From the NCBI GenBank assembly GCA_022570795.1, contig JAKUDP010000007.1, positions 2,046,001-2,110,000 of the forward strand: a stretch of 64,000 nt of DNA, in the 5' to 3' direction. This document shows, one piece after another, positions 45,090-55,472 of the stretch. Source of the DNA: Sphaerulina vaccinii. Taxonomy: Eukaryota > Ascomycota > Dothideomycetes > Mycosphaerellales > Mycosphaerellaceae. The notes beneath the pieces were generated by a model. That model was given only the letters and a program-made list of their open reading frames with translations, did no database searches and was not told the DNA's origin. Both the position numbers and the translations under genes were made by a program. Each line of letters starts with the position of its first letter. Position 1 is the stretch's first letter.

Positions 45090-48000
45090 CTAAGGTCTTC
45101 TAGACAACTTCAGCGTCCCGGCCTGGAACTCCGCTCTCGTCTGCTCAACAGGCACTCTCGCCAAGAAGTTGACCAACTCGTTTGTGTGAAACCTCACGCT
45201 GTTGTACTCTCTAGCATTTGGCAATGTACCGAGGACCTGCAGTACCTGCACAGGAAGAGGGGGAGGACCAACGGGCATAGGTGGCATGCCTGGAGGAGGT
45301 AGCGCAGCAGGAGGCGCAGCGCCATTGACAGGGACGAAGGTCTTGGTCGCAAAGCCTCCCTTGCCGCCGCCCATAGTCGTAGCTGCGAGACGAACTCCGC
45401 CAGTAGCACCTTTGAGTGGCGACTCACCGCGCATGAACTTTCGTGAAGGTCCATCGTCGTCGGAGTTGCCAAAGTCGTGTGGTCGCTTGGGAGAGGCGAC
45501 GTATGGCCCATTTGGTCCCAGAAGGATTTCAGGTGCCTTGGGAGACGAAGGACCTTCAATGCTGGGCGCCAGCTGTCCTGCCATGATGTGTTGGGCAGCA
45601 ATGCCAGTGGGCAAGCCTGATGTTGGTTTAGGCTGTGCCTGTGTCGAGCTGAGGATGAGCTGCTGATGTATGCCGTCGAAAGTCGGGAGTTCCAGACGAT
45701 GAGCGAAGCGAGCGATCTCAGGCTCGTCAGGATATATTTCTGCCATTCTCTTCTCCAGCTTATGGATTTGTGCGAGATCGCCATACTTGCTTTCGAAGTC
45801 GTGCATGTAGCCGATAAGAGGCCGGCAACGGTCCTGTTGTTGCTCTTTCGTGATGTCGACAGTTGCTAGGATCTTCGGAATGGTAGACTCGAAGACCACT
45901 CGAGCGTTGGTAATGTCTCCAATGCTGATCAAGTGCTTGATGTACTCTAGAATGAATGCATCATCTGTTGGGAAAAGCTTCATGCCACGTTCGAAGATCT
46001 TCACTGCAGACGGGTCCCTATAGCATTGCCACTCCATCAGCGCAGATGCGATGTATACGTCGCTGGACAGCGGGCCTCGTGGTCGTGCTTCGCCGAAGAT
46101 GCCTCTGAAGCCCTTGATCTCCTTGCCAGCTTCTGCGCCCTTCTTGGGAGGTTTGCCTTGACCTTGTACTCGGCGGAATGCTCGCATCTTCGCAACCCAT
46201 ACAAACGATATCGTACGCTTCAACACATCGAGTTCTGTTGCAGAGCCTTTCTTGATGGCATCGAGCTGTTCTCGTTTCTGCTCTTCGCGGGTCTTGGGTT
46301 TTTCAGTCGGCTCATCGTCATCATCGTCATCTTGCTTGGTCATGTCCTCATCTTCCGGTGGCAGTGATGCAAAGTGTGCCTCTACAGCCGCTTTGAGTTG
46401 CTTGTCTTTCTCTGTGATCTTGTTGCGAAGTGCGTACAGAGGAGTGTGAACATCCTCAAAGGGCTTGTTGAGCCTCTCACCGTTCCGCAGCAGAACCTCA
46501 TCTGTGTTTCCAGATTCCAGAGAGCTCTCCACTCGATCTGCCTTCATCATAGCAAGTAGTACAGACTCCGGATTGGCTTTCATGCCCTCATCTAAGAGCG
46601 CCTCGCCAGCCTTAATCTCATCCTCGATGCCAGTAGAGAAGCACCACGATGCAGCATCGAACCAGATCTCGGGATAGAATCGTAATGACATGGTCGCCTG
46701 CTTGTATGCGTACAGCACTCGCTTTCTCCATTCCTTGTCTTCGGATCCCTTGTATACGAGCGGATCTTCGTCGCGCTCCCACTCGATCCAGGCGCGCCAT
46801 CGCTCAACCTGCTCACCAAACTCGTCCTCACCAGCGCACCCATAGATTGGAGGCAGACGTGGTAGTGATGTGCGGTCGAGACGTTGCAATTTCTGCTCAA
46901 GCTGCAGACGTGCTGTTCGGGCTTGCATGTAATGCGGGCTCTGCTCCTGGATGTGCTTTCGACCGGTCTGCTTGTGGATGTTCATCTCGAATGCTTCGTA
47001 CTCCTTCCAGAGCTTGACGAGCTCGCCGTGTGGGAGCTTCGTAGCTTGCTGATACACCTGCCGCAGCAGGTCGACCTTTTGGAGATCCTGCCAGCCTTGT
47101 CCAGCAACATTGCCAGGTCCATCCTTGACGAAATCAATGTACTCTCGCCACAAGTCGCCTGCATCTGGGTCGACTCCGATATGCTCGAATGTCATTTTGA
47201 AACCTTGGATAATCTGCTCTCGATGCGCGGGGCCTTCCTCGCCACCAAGTGGCAGCATTCGCCGGATGTGGTCCAGATATGCTTTCCACAGCGCAACATT
47301 TGGCACTGCAAAGAGAGCTCCGTTGAGTAGATGTGCCAGATTGCCACGCTGATCGAGATCGTTTTCGAGTTTGATGCGTCGTAGCCAAAGCTGAACCTAT
47401 CTCATATCAGCCCGCTGTTCCACCTTTCCTGATGAACTCGTCTGCTGAACAGCCCGCATCAAAGCAACATCTTCCTAGCCTTTCCGATTTGGTCTCCTCC
47501 GAATCACCCTTCAATGGGTCCCACTTGGTCTCCTCCGAGCCACCACTTGGCTATGTAAAGCACTCGCTACTCTAATCTACCCTGCCTGCTGCCGCTGCCA
47601 CGTGGAGAATGAGGGGAAAAGGGTAATGTCAACATACCGAAGTTGGAAAGACCTCTGAGAATCTGGCATACACACTTCGCACATTGTCGAACTGCTCTTT
47701 GGAAATGTAATGATCAATGAGAGTAAACCATGCATCAGTGTCACCTTTGGGGTCATCCTTGATTCGATCTTCGAGCTGGCCAACTTTGTCGTGTGGTAGT
47801 CTTGGTTGTGGTGCTTGTACTGCGGGAACGCTGGCTTGCTGCTGCACAGGTGGTTGTGGGGTTGGAGCTATGCTTTGCTGTACTGGTTGTGGAGTCGGCT
47901 GCACAGATGGCACTGCGGATGTGGTCTTACCCTCTGTAGTCGCTGCTGGGGTTGCAGCAGGGGATTGGACTGTGAGTTCTGGAGCAAGTTCTGGAGATGT

Positions 48001-48468
48001 AGTGGATGATGCGGGAACTGGAACAGTGAACCCATTAAGACTTGCGGCTGCAGCAGCTGTGTCAACATGTGGTGCACTATTTAACGATACATCCTGTGCT
48101 TCAGATTGTGCCACTGCACCAAGACCAGAGTGGGCGCCTGCATCTCCAATCACCTGTGAGGATGCTGGTACGTCTTGCTCATCATCACTCTCTTCTACTA
48201 TGAAGCCAGCGACTTTGCGCTGAGGTTGTTGGGCGGGCGGCTCGTTCTGTGCAGGTGTCTGAGGTTTGGATTGTATCGGAGTTTGGGTGTCTTCGCCGTA
48301 GTTCGTGTTTGAAGGGTCGTAGTCATCATTTTCGTCGTTGGCCTCGCCGTTGGCCTCGGGTTCCTGGCCGTCGTAGTTGCCGTAATCTGTGGGATCGTAG
48401 TTGTCCTCACCCTCATTGGCGCCAGCGTCGTACGTGTGCTGCTCGCTCGGATCGTACTCAGCGGCCAT
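45090..48468 (-). CDS. RNA14: mRNA 3'-end processing protein Rna14 (CstF-77)
   Basis: Two exons, complement(join(45090..47396, 47638..48468)), give 1045 residues. The 241-bp intron runs from GTATGT to GAGATAG and splits EVFPTS|VQLWLRRIKLE. Rna14 is the HAT-repeat scaffold of cleavage factor IA. It dimerises and holds Rna15 and Pcf11 for pre-mRNA cleavage and polyadenylation. The first 220 residues are acidic and then Pro/Gln/Ala-rich, as in other filamentous fungi. HAT repeats start near DTDAWFTLIDHYISKEQFDN and continue through LWKAYLDHIRRML, LWREYIDFVKD and RWRAWIEWERDEDP. The Suf-domain part has YIASALMEWQCYRDPSAVKI and FERGMKLFPTDDAFILEYIK. The C-terminal NSVRFHTNELVNFLARVPV region is the Rna15-binding 'monkeytail' type end. 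It is divergent from IMG2. Confidence 0.94.
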
Positions 48469-48845
48469 TGTCAGATGATGCGCGCACGAGGCGCAATGTC
48501 GTGGAGTGGGTGCGCAGTCGCTGGGGAAAGCTTCGCTGTTGTCGCCTGGGCGGGAGCTCGCTATCTGTCACTGGAGTGTGCGCAAAGTCAGGCGGCGGGG
48601 TGAGCGGTGCTAATTAGTCTGTGGGAGCAGATGCGCAATGGAAGAAGATGGGGCAATGTCGAAGTCGATGAATTGGTGTGGGGTGTTGTTGTGGTGGATG
48701 TGAGGTTAGAGAAGTTGTCGCGCTGTGACGAAGATGAGCAGGAGCTGCGGCAAAGAACGGATCTTCCCGTCTCCCGAAACGCTCCTTCCTTCACCTATCT
48801 CTACTACCCCATAGAGGCAAGTATAGATCACGACACAGCAAAGAC

Positions 48846-49516
48846 ATGGCGACTCCAATGCTTCCCTTCCTACGGCCATTGGGACTCCCTCGACCAGCGA
48901 CAGTCCGACATTTCCTGCGCTTCTCCACGCGCTCATCATGTCGCGAAGAAGCAGCTCCAACATCTTCAACATACACTCCCATCCGAGAAGGTCAGAATTC
49001 ATATCGTCCACTTCTTCGGAGCATATACTAACAGTTCATACAGACAGCAACTTAAGAGCCTCCCGCTCCGCTGATCCCGCCTATCCTCCTCGATCAATGC
49101 GCTCGATCCCACGACCCAAAGAATCGCGAGCATCACGCCGAACAGGCCACCCAACAAAAGAGCGCCACTATCCAACGCGCAGGCCTTCACATCAGCAGAA
49201 CACTCTACCCAAACTCATATCAGATCCTGTGACGCCTTTACCAGAGGAACAGAGTGCGCCAAATCTTCCATACTTCATTTCGAGATCAAGTATGAACAAC
49301 CTGCCGATATATCTGCTAAGAAAGAGGGGCGGGAATTTGAAGGTTACGAGGATTAAGAATATTGATGGGGATAGGTTGGCGTTTAAGGGAGAGTTGGTTA
49401 GGGAGTTGGGAGTGGGGAAGGATGATGTTGCGGTGAATTCTGTGACGGGACATGTTAATGTGAAAGGGCATTGGAAGGGGAGGGTTGAGACGTTCTTGAG
49501 GGAGAGAAGATTTTGA
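48846..49516 (+). CDS. IMG2: Mitochondrial large ribosomal subunit protein mL49 (Img2)
   Basis: Two exons, join(48846..48990, 49044..49516), give 205 residues. The 53-bp intron has GTCAGA and TACAG. The N-terminus MATPMLPFLRPLGLPRPATV with many Arg and no acidic residue is a mitochondrial targeting signal. The C-terminal 85 residues are the conserved Img2/mL49 domain: LPYFISRSSMNNLPIYLLRK, GGNLKVTRIKNIDGDRLAFK, and the closing VNVKGHWKGRVETFLRERRF. mL49 is a component of the mitochondrial 54S ribosomal subunit. The 377 bp between this start and the RNA14 start form a shared divergent promoter. Confidence 0.92.
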
Positions 49517-49782
49517 AGGAAAGCATAAAGATATGATTTGGTATGTATGATAGGCTAATGCCAGGCCATTGATGTACAGAAATCGAACAAAACGAAAGAT
49601 GCCGAACGTTTTCTGCATGCTACAAATCGGCCAACGGAGATGTGGATCTCAATGATCTTGAGCGCAGCAGAGCAAAACACTCGCACTTAAGCCAAGGGAA
49701 CCCAAGGGGGCAGAGCCATCAGGATTATCGATCCTGGGGACAGTGATCACCTTTCCGGAAGACCAAGTATCAGACGACACTG

Positions 49783-51010
49783 ACAGCTTACTGGTTATTC
49801 GGGATGTGGTGGGGGAAAAGGTGGGAAAGACCACGGACGACTGTTGAAATATCACATCTACGAGTCGTATATGATTTCTCAATCGCACATGAACAGAACA
49901 CACAAAAGGCAGAAGCAATACAACCGCCACACTCGGACAGAAATGAGCGTCTTACTCTTTCCCATCCTCGAAGACCTTAGTACTCCTCAACGTACGGGAT
50001 CACTGACATGCTTGACAAGCACCGTATTGCACCGGCGACTTACTGGCTTCTCCACTAGACCACGGATGATCGTTGCATACTGGTGATTTGAAAGGGTATG
50101 TTTACCTCCAGTGCTCGATCATCGGCTTAGAAAAGAGGGGAATCGTCAGCAAAAGAAGCAAAAACAATCACTTCGGTACCAGAAGGTGTATTGACTCAAG
50201 TTGCTGAAAGACAACGAGCTTCTCGTAGCCCCGAGGTACAGCCATTAATTTCCTTGGCGTCAGACGACACTGACAGCTTACTGGCTTTCCCACTAGACCA
50301 TGGACGACTGTTAAGGAAGCAGGATTCAGAGTCGTATATAACCCTTGGGTCGCACAGGAACAAGCCGCAAAACAGTGGTGATGCCTGACAAAGCTGGATA
50401 TGAGAAGCAAAACAATCGCATACAATCCAAAGGCAAATTTAACAACAATTACCGCTCCAGGACCGTCAAGCTTGGAAGCCAAGATGGGTTCAACTGAACA
50501 CCAAGTATCAGACAACATCGACAATTTACTGGCTATTCCACTAGACTACGGAAGATCGTTGATAAGCAGGAATTCAGGTCACTTATGAACCTTCAAGCGC
50601 GCAAGAAAAAGTGATGCAGAAACTGCAAAACAATCGCCCTTCTCCAATAGCATCGACCTCCTCGCGCAATGTCACAGATCTCTGTTGTTCCTGAAGACAG
50701 AGAGCTTTAGATCATTAGACAAGCACTGAGTTGCATCAGCGACTTACTATCTGCCCACTAGACCATGGACGATTGTTGAGGAAGTAGGATTCAGACTCGC
50801 ATATGATACTCTGCACAAACAAGAGTGGCGCACAAAATAATGATCAGGCAAAACAGTAATCGCTCTCAGGATCAGGACTTAACCAGTACAGCTCACACCA
50901 GAGGCGAGGAACGACCTCAGAGTGTTGGACTGGATCGATGTTAGTCTAGCACCAGAACTTACTGACGACTTACCACTGACTGAACGATTCTGCCTGGCAC
51001 GACTGTTGAG
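49783..51010 (-). repeat. Six-copy array of tRNA-like elements, minus sense
   Basis: Conserved cores lie at 49783-49847 (interrupted), 50034-50075, 50271-50312, 50520-50561, 50740-50778 and 50964-51010 (spacing 220-251 bp). Each reads, in minus sense, roughly TCGTCCATGGTCTAGTGG then GCCAGTAAG. The best copy spans 50633-50773. There the minus-sense 5' end ATCGTCC pairs over seven positions with 3' GGGCGAT, which runs into TGTTTTGC, and the A box follows two bases after the stem. A second GCAAAACAATCGC block is at 50407. The rest of the 49517-51650 intergenic stretch has no recognised gene. Confidence 0.65.
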
Positions 51011-51650
51011 AGGGTGAACAGGAAGTTGTATATGATAGTTTTGTTGGGGTGTGGAATCATCCCTTATGCTATACTTGGGACTTGGGAGTCGGACGAAGGA
51101 ATCGACTCTCGAGGTCTACTTACGCACCGTGCTACTCGAGCTTCAGCCATCGTGCTTCGATGGATACCAACAATTTCCAGAGACACTTGGTATGATTGGC
51201 AGACTATACATTTCGTGAGGACAGTAAGTTCCTGCACAGAACCACTATATCGAAAAAGTGAGGACACTGAATTCGGAGTCATCTATTTGCACGTATATAT
51301 ATATATATATACTTCGCAGTCTGCACTCCCGATTCGGATTTCTAAAAACCCATACATCAACCAGGTCACTGCGAGCCATACCGATACAATCAAGAAAGAG
51401 TTATCGAAGTAGCAGAGCCGGGGTGTTGCTAAATCCGATCACCCGTCTGCAACGGAATCCTGGTATACCACCCAACTCAAGCCTTGCTGCCAAATCTCCG
51501 TAAGCAAAGCTTACCAGGACTTATACGATCATCGATACGGCCGCACATGGTTGTACTCGTTCAGACAAGCCACTGACGATCGACGATAAGAATCGTCTCC
51601 AGAAGAGGCAACTTTGAAGCCTTTCGTACAGAAGTCCGACCTACAGCACA

Positions 51651-52673
51651 ATGCTACTCTTCACGATGATAGCCGCGCTATTATGCCACTCCATTCAAGC
51701 AAGACCTAGCCAACATGCCAATCAAGCCAACCCAAACTGGACACCCTTACCTGCCCTCCTCTCAAACCGACAAGAACACTCCGTCGTAGCTCTACAAGAT
51801 AGCATCTATATCCTCGGCGGCACAATCTCCTCAGACCCAAACAAGCCAAGCACAGCAGACACAGTCGCAACGTCCGAATACTTTAGCCTTTCAGACAATA
51901 CCTGGCACAAAGCTCAAGACTTCCTCCTACCACTAAACCATCTGAACGGCGCAGTCGTAAACGATAAAATTTACATCCTAGGCGGTCTCAAAGTCGGCGA
52001 ATCAGCATGGGAAGCCACAGATCAGTCCATGGTCTACTCTCCCTCAACAGACTCCTGGGACCCGATATCTCCAATGCCCCAAGGTACAGCCCGCGGAGCC
52101 TGCGCAGTCGGAACATATAAAGATAAAATCTATCTCGCAGGCGGAATGACAATTCTAAGTGGACCACCAATTGGACAAGACGTCAATGATATCGTCACAT
52201 CATACGAAACTACGACTGATACCTGGGATACAAGTCTCCCAGCATTGCCACAACCTCGTCAACACGTCTCCGGCGTAGTCGTAGGTTCGACATTCTACGT
52301 GATTGGAGGCAGAACAGATGGCCAACTAAAGATTAAGAGTGAAGTCTTCGCCTTAAATCTCGAAGACACGGCCAGTGGTTGGATAGAAAAGGCAAGTATG
52401 CCTACTGCGAGAGGAGGTTTGGCTTGTGCTGCGGTGGAAGAGAAGATCTATTGTATGGGTGGTGAAGGTAATCCTGATTCATCGAGTAGGGGTGTTTTTG
52501 GAGAGGTGGAAGTTTATGATACGTTGAATGATGAGTGGAGTAGATTGGAGGATATGCCAGTTGCGAGACATGGTTGGGGAGTTGCGGTCTTGGGAGGGAA
52601 GATTTATGTTCCTGGAGGAGGCGTTACTGCTGGGACTGCGCCGACGGATTATTTTGATGTTTTTACGCCGTAG
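51651..52673 (+). CDS. Secreted kelch-repeat beta-propeller protein
   Basis: The single-exon product has 340 residues. A signal peptide is evident (MLLFTMIAALLCHSIQARP). The mature part is six kelch motifs with the double-Gly signature: SIYILGGT, KIYILGGL, KIYLAGGM, TFYVIGGR, KIYCMGGE and KIYVPGGG. Each is preceded by a conserved Trp or Pro of the previous blade (for example SLSDNTWHKA, SPSTDSWDPI, ETTTDTWDTS). Six blades would fill one propeller. No galactose-oxidase copper ligands or catalytic Cys-Tyr pair were noticed, so it is more likely a binding or cell-wall protein than an oxidase. Its stop codon lies only 45 bp from the stop of the convergent dioxygenase, so their 3' untranslated regions probably overlap. 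Confidence 0.85.
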   Translation: MLLFTMIAALLCHSIQARPSQHANQANPNWTPLPALLSNRQEHSVVALQDSIYILGGTISSDPNKPSTADTVATSEYFSLSDNTWHKAQDFLLPLNHLNGAVVNDKIYILGGLKVGESAWEATDQSMVYSPSTDSWDPISPMPQGTARGACAVGTYKDKIYLAGGMTILSGPPIGQDVNDIVTSYETTTDTWDTSLPALPQPRQHVSGVVVGSTFYVIGGRTDGQLKIKSEVFALNLEDTASGWIEKASMPTARGGLACAAVEEKIYCMGGEGNPDSSSRGVFGEVEVYDTLNDEWSRLEDMPVARHGWGVAVLGGKIYVPGGGVTAGTAPTDYFDVFTP

Positions 52674-52718
52674 TGATGCATATAGTATGGTTTCGACGAA
52701 TATTCAGAAAGATTTCTC

Positions 52719-53819
52719 TTACGGAGGTGGATTGATCGCTCCACCATTCCCTCCTTGACCTCTTCCAATGTACTCCATAGGATGCACAACAGTCGGATCT
52801 ATTCCCACAGTAATCCAAGCCACCAGTCCATCTTCTGGCTTTTGTCCGAGCCAGACATATCTGACATATGGATCTGTTACTGCCGCCTCTTCATTCAGTA
52901 CCCAGTCGTCTTTGTTCAAAGTGAGCTGTTGCTGATTGCCGTTATATGGGGAAGTGGCTTCGACGGTATTGATCAGATCTTGATCGAAGAAGAGTCTGCC
53001 ATTGTGCGTGGCTTGTAGATAGTTCTTTCCGTCATCGCTTGGGGCGACGGGTTGCGACTCGCTGTGCGTGACAACGTGGATGTGATTCGCAACGCCGTAG
53101 TAGTGACCGGGAAAGATGGTCTCGAAGGTCGCTACTCTGCTCATTGTCAGCTTGGGATGCAAACTATATGGAAGCGATTTGACTCACCCGCTCGCATCTG
53201 TCTGTTGATAGCCTCGGCCATGAGTAGCGTCGAGATTGGAGGCATCTGCAGAGTTTCCATTGCCTTCTGCTTGCACTCCCGAGTACACGCCAGTCGCGTT
53301 GCACTGATAGACCTCCAGGTACACGTTTGGAACCGGTTGACAGTTGTGTGTATCCACGATCCGAATTTCGAGTTTCATAGGCACGCCTGGCTGATCTTCA
53401 GCTATGTCGGACCGCATCTGCTCACCAGCGATGAAATGTCCCAATCCAGGAACTTCGGGGGTCAGAACGCAATTCGAATCATCCGTAAACAGTAATCTCT
53501 CGTCAGTGATGTCCGGCGGAAAGACGAAGTCGGCGGCATGAGTGTGTTCGTACTCTTGTAGATCGCGGCGCTGTTGGTGATCTGGAGATCGTTTCCTTGC
53601 AGCTCGATGTTGCGCTACCAGTGCTTTCCTGCGAGCGATCCCGGCATCTATTTGTCCACGACGTTGTAGCTCGTTAGCGCAGGAGCCCACACCTCTTGGT
53701 AGCATCCTGAGGAACTGTGCGCGTTCGGCCACTTCTTCTGCCAGGTTGTGGCCAGGATGGGCAAAGGCACCATTGCTGGCTAGAAGTCCAAAGATCGCGA
53801 AGACCGCCAGAGATGCCAT
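52719..53819 (-). CDS. Secreted intradiol ring-cleavage dioxygenase-like protein
   Basis: Two exons, complement(join(52719..53136, 53188..53819)), give 349 residues. The 51-bp intron runs from GTGAGTC to GAGCAG. The N-terminus MASLAVFAIFGLLASNGAFA is a signal peptide, followed by HPGH and a Lys/Arg-rich propeptide-like region. The catalytic domain shows PEVPGLGHFIAGEQMRSDI, VPMKLEIRIVDTHNCQPVPN, VYLEVYQCNATGVYSG, GRGYQQTDASG, and FPGHYYGVANHIHVVTH. The HIH pair and the Tyr residues of GVYSG and GHYYG match the 2-His/2-Tyr non-haem Fe(III) site of the family. Such secreted fungal enzymes are thought to open catechol rings of lignin- or plant-derived phenolics. The substrate here is unknown. 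Confidence 0.88.
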
Positions 53820-54151
53820 GTTGAGGGAGGATTCGATATATGCGGCGCTTGTAGTTGGCAGTCGCTTAGAAGTCTACACAATTACTCCAGAATCACGCCC
53901 AGTCATGTGAATTGCAATAGTCAGCTTCGTTCATGCTGACAACTGTGTAATTTGAAGTGCTGGTTCGTTGAAGACTTCGACCATGGTCCACCGTAGTAGG
54001 TGTCCCGTGTTGGAATTTGCAGGTGCCTTGTCAAGACCAGGATATGTTCCAAGAACGATCGAAGGTTGCGGCCCTTCCGTGTCGGCACTTTTGGCAGACA
54101 GGTGGTTGCTGCCACTCTTTGCTGAGCAGTGAAGAAGTTTACGACAACCGA

Positions 54152-54622
54152 TCAGAAAGGACTTGGACTCATTCCGATATAGCTCGAAGTACTTATGCAC
54201 TTCCAGTCAGAAACGGCTTTTTCGTACTGCCATCCTGCCCGGCATACGAGCTTCCTGATCACACCATCGGCCTCACCAAGAACATCCATATTCATCCAGC
54301 TATCCGCACACCAGCCAGTCTCATGCACAGTCGTGGTGATATCGGTTACCTCAAGCTTGAACTCCGGATATCTTGCGCAGTGATCCTTCCAAAACTCCAT
54401 GGTTTCTACTTTGCCTACACGGTGGCCGTCCAGTGAGCCGTTAATGAAGGTGAGATCTGCCGCGAAGTTCGTATCGGAGACGAAACACCAAGGAGCGTCT
54501 TTGGGATCCCATGAGCGCGCGTTGATCGCTTTGCCGTACATGAGAGTGCGATCGTGGATGAGCTTTTGTGCCACTGAGAAGTCTGGTAGACCTTTGCGGC
54601 CTTGTGAGGCGGGAGTCTGCAT
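54152..54622 (-). CDS. Small NTF2/SnoaL-like fold protein, function unknown
   Basis: The single-exon product has 156 residues, MQTPASQGRKGLPDFSVAQK to SSYIGMSPSPF. An N-terminal helix (HDRTLMYGKAINARSWD) is followed by alternating strands (NFAADLTFINGSLDGHRVGK, FKLEVTDITTTVHETGWCAD, SWMNMDVLGEADGVIRKLVC). This is the layout of SnoaL-like polyketide cyclase/NTF2-like proteins of about 130-160 residues. The YSYAD, SFLDKLW and similar motifs of scytalone dehydratase are absent, so it should not be taken for the missing melanin enzyme even though that enzyme shares the fold. It lies 332 bp upstream of the dioxygenase on the same strand. A shared pathway is possible but not shown. Confidence 0.6.
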   Translation of the reverse strand: MQTPASQGRKGLPDFSVAQKLIHDRTLMYGKAINARSWDPKDAPWCFVSDTNFAADLTFINGSLDGHRVGKVETMEFWKDHCARYPEFKLEVTDITTTVHETGWCADSWMNMDVLGEADGVIRKLVCRAGWQYEKAVSDWKCISTSSYIGMSPSPF

Positions 54623-55472
54623 CGCTACGATGGTCAAGCGTCACTTCTCCGTCCCATCGGTGTCATGTCAGACTCTTCCGCTCTGTGATGGACGATGTTG
54701 ATGCATTGTCTGAAGAGGTCGATGATGGACGTCGTAGGAAGGAGCGAGCTGAAGCCAAGACAAACGGCAGGATCGGACCGCTGTTTGCCTTTGTTTACCC
54801 TTGCACGCGACTCGACCCAGACTTGCCTCCTGTGAGACTGACACGGGAATGCAGCAGACCACGAGCACAAGAGAGTACACTGGCCTGGCAGACTATAGTG
54901 CCATCTCGGTGTCGCCGTACTGATATTGCGAGCTATCGAACGTGGCTTCTATTCACTTGGCAGGAGCCGATATACGAGCTTGGCGGATCGGAGTGGAGTC
55001 CTTGTCAAATTTCCACGTTCAAGTCTGGCCTTCTCTTTACACACAACAACAACAAACACCTGCGATCAGAAGTCCAAAAGTCGGATCCTAGTCCGGCGTT
55101 CATCTACAAGTGCAGCACTCGCCGTCGTCCAGGTGCTAGAAGAGCACGTGTCAAGCCATATGCCGACACATTCAGGCAAGATGAGCCTTGAGTGGCGGCA
55201 GCCACCATGACTACGGCTCTCGACTACAGCACTTGCTACTCTCCACAATGGCTCTTTCACCCAAGAATGTATGCTGGACAGGTGTACGAGCCTCTAGTAT
55301 GTCGCCATGCAACCAGACTCGGTCCTTTGCACGCGATGCGAGCAGCAAGACGGGGCAGATAACTACCACAGCTGTCACTACTCTATGCTCTCATCAGAAC
55401 TCCAGCTCTAGCTCTTGACTTCGGTCTATCCATTCGTGTATACTTTTCCCGTGTACCAGCACCCTCTGGAAA
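54623..55472. other. Divergent intergenic region
   Basis: This 0.85 kb lies between two starts on opposite strands. A + frame through it (to 55191) and minus ORFs overlapping 55383-55928 look accidental. No gene or repeat is recognised. Confidence 0.4.

Noticed and set aside
54152..54622. Scytalone dehydratase, to complete the melanin locus
   Set aside because: It has the same general fold but lacks the scytalone dehydratase motifs and sits 14 kb away among unrelated secreted-protein genes.
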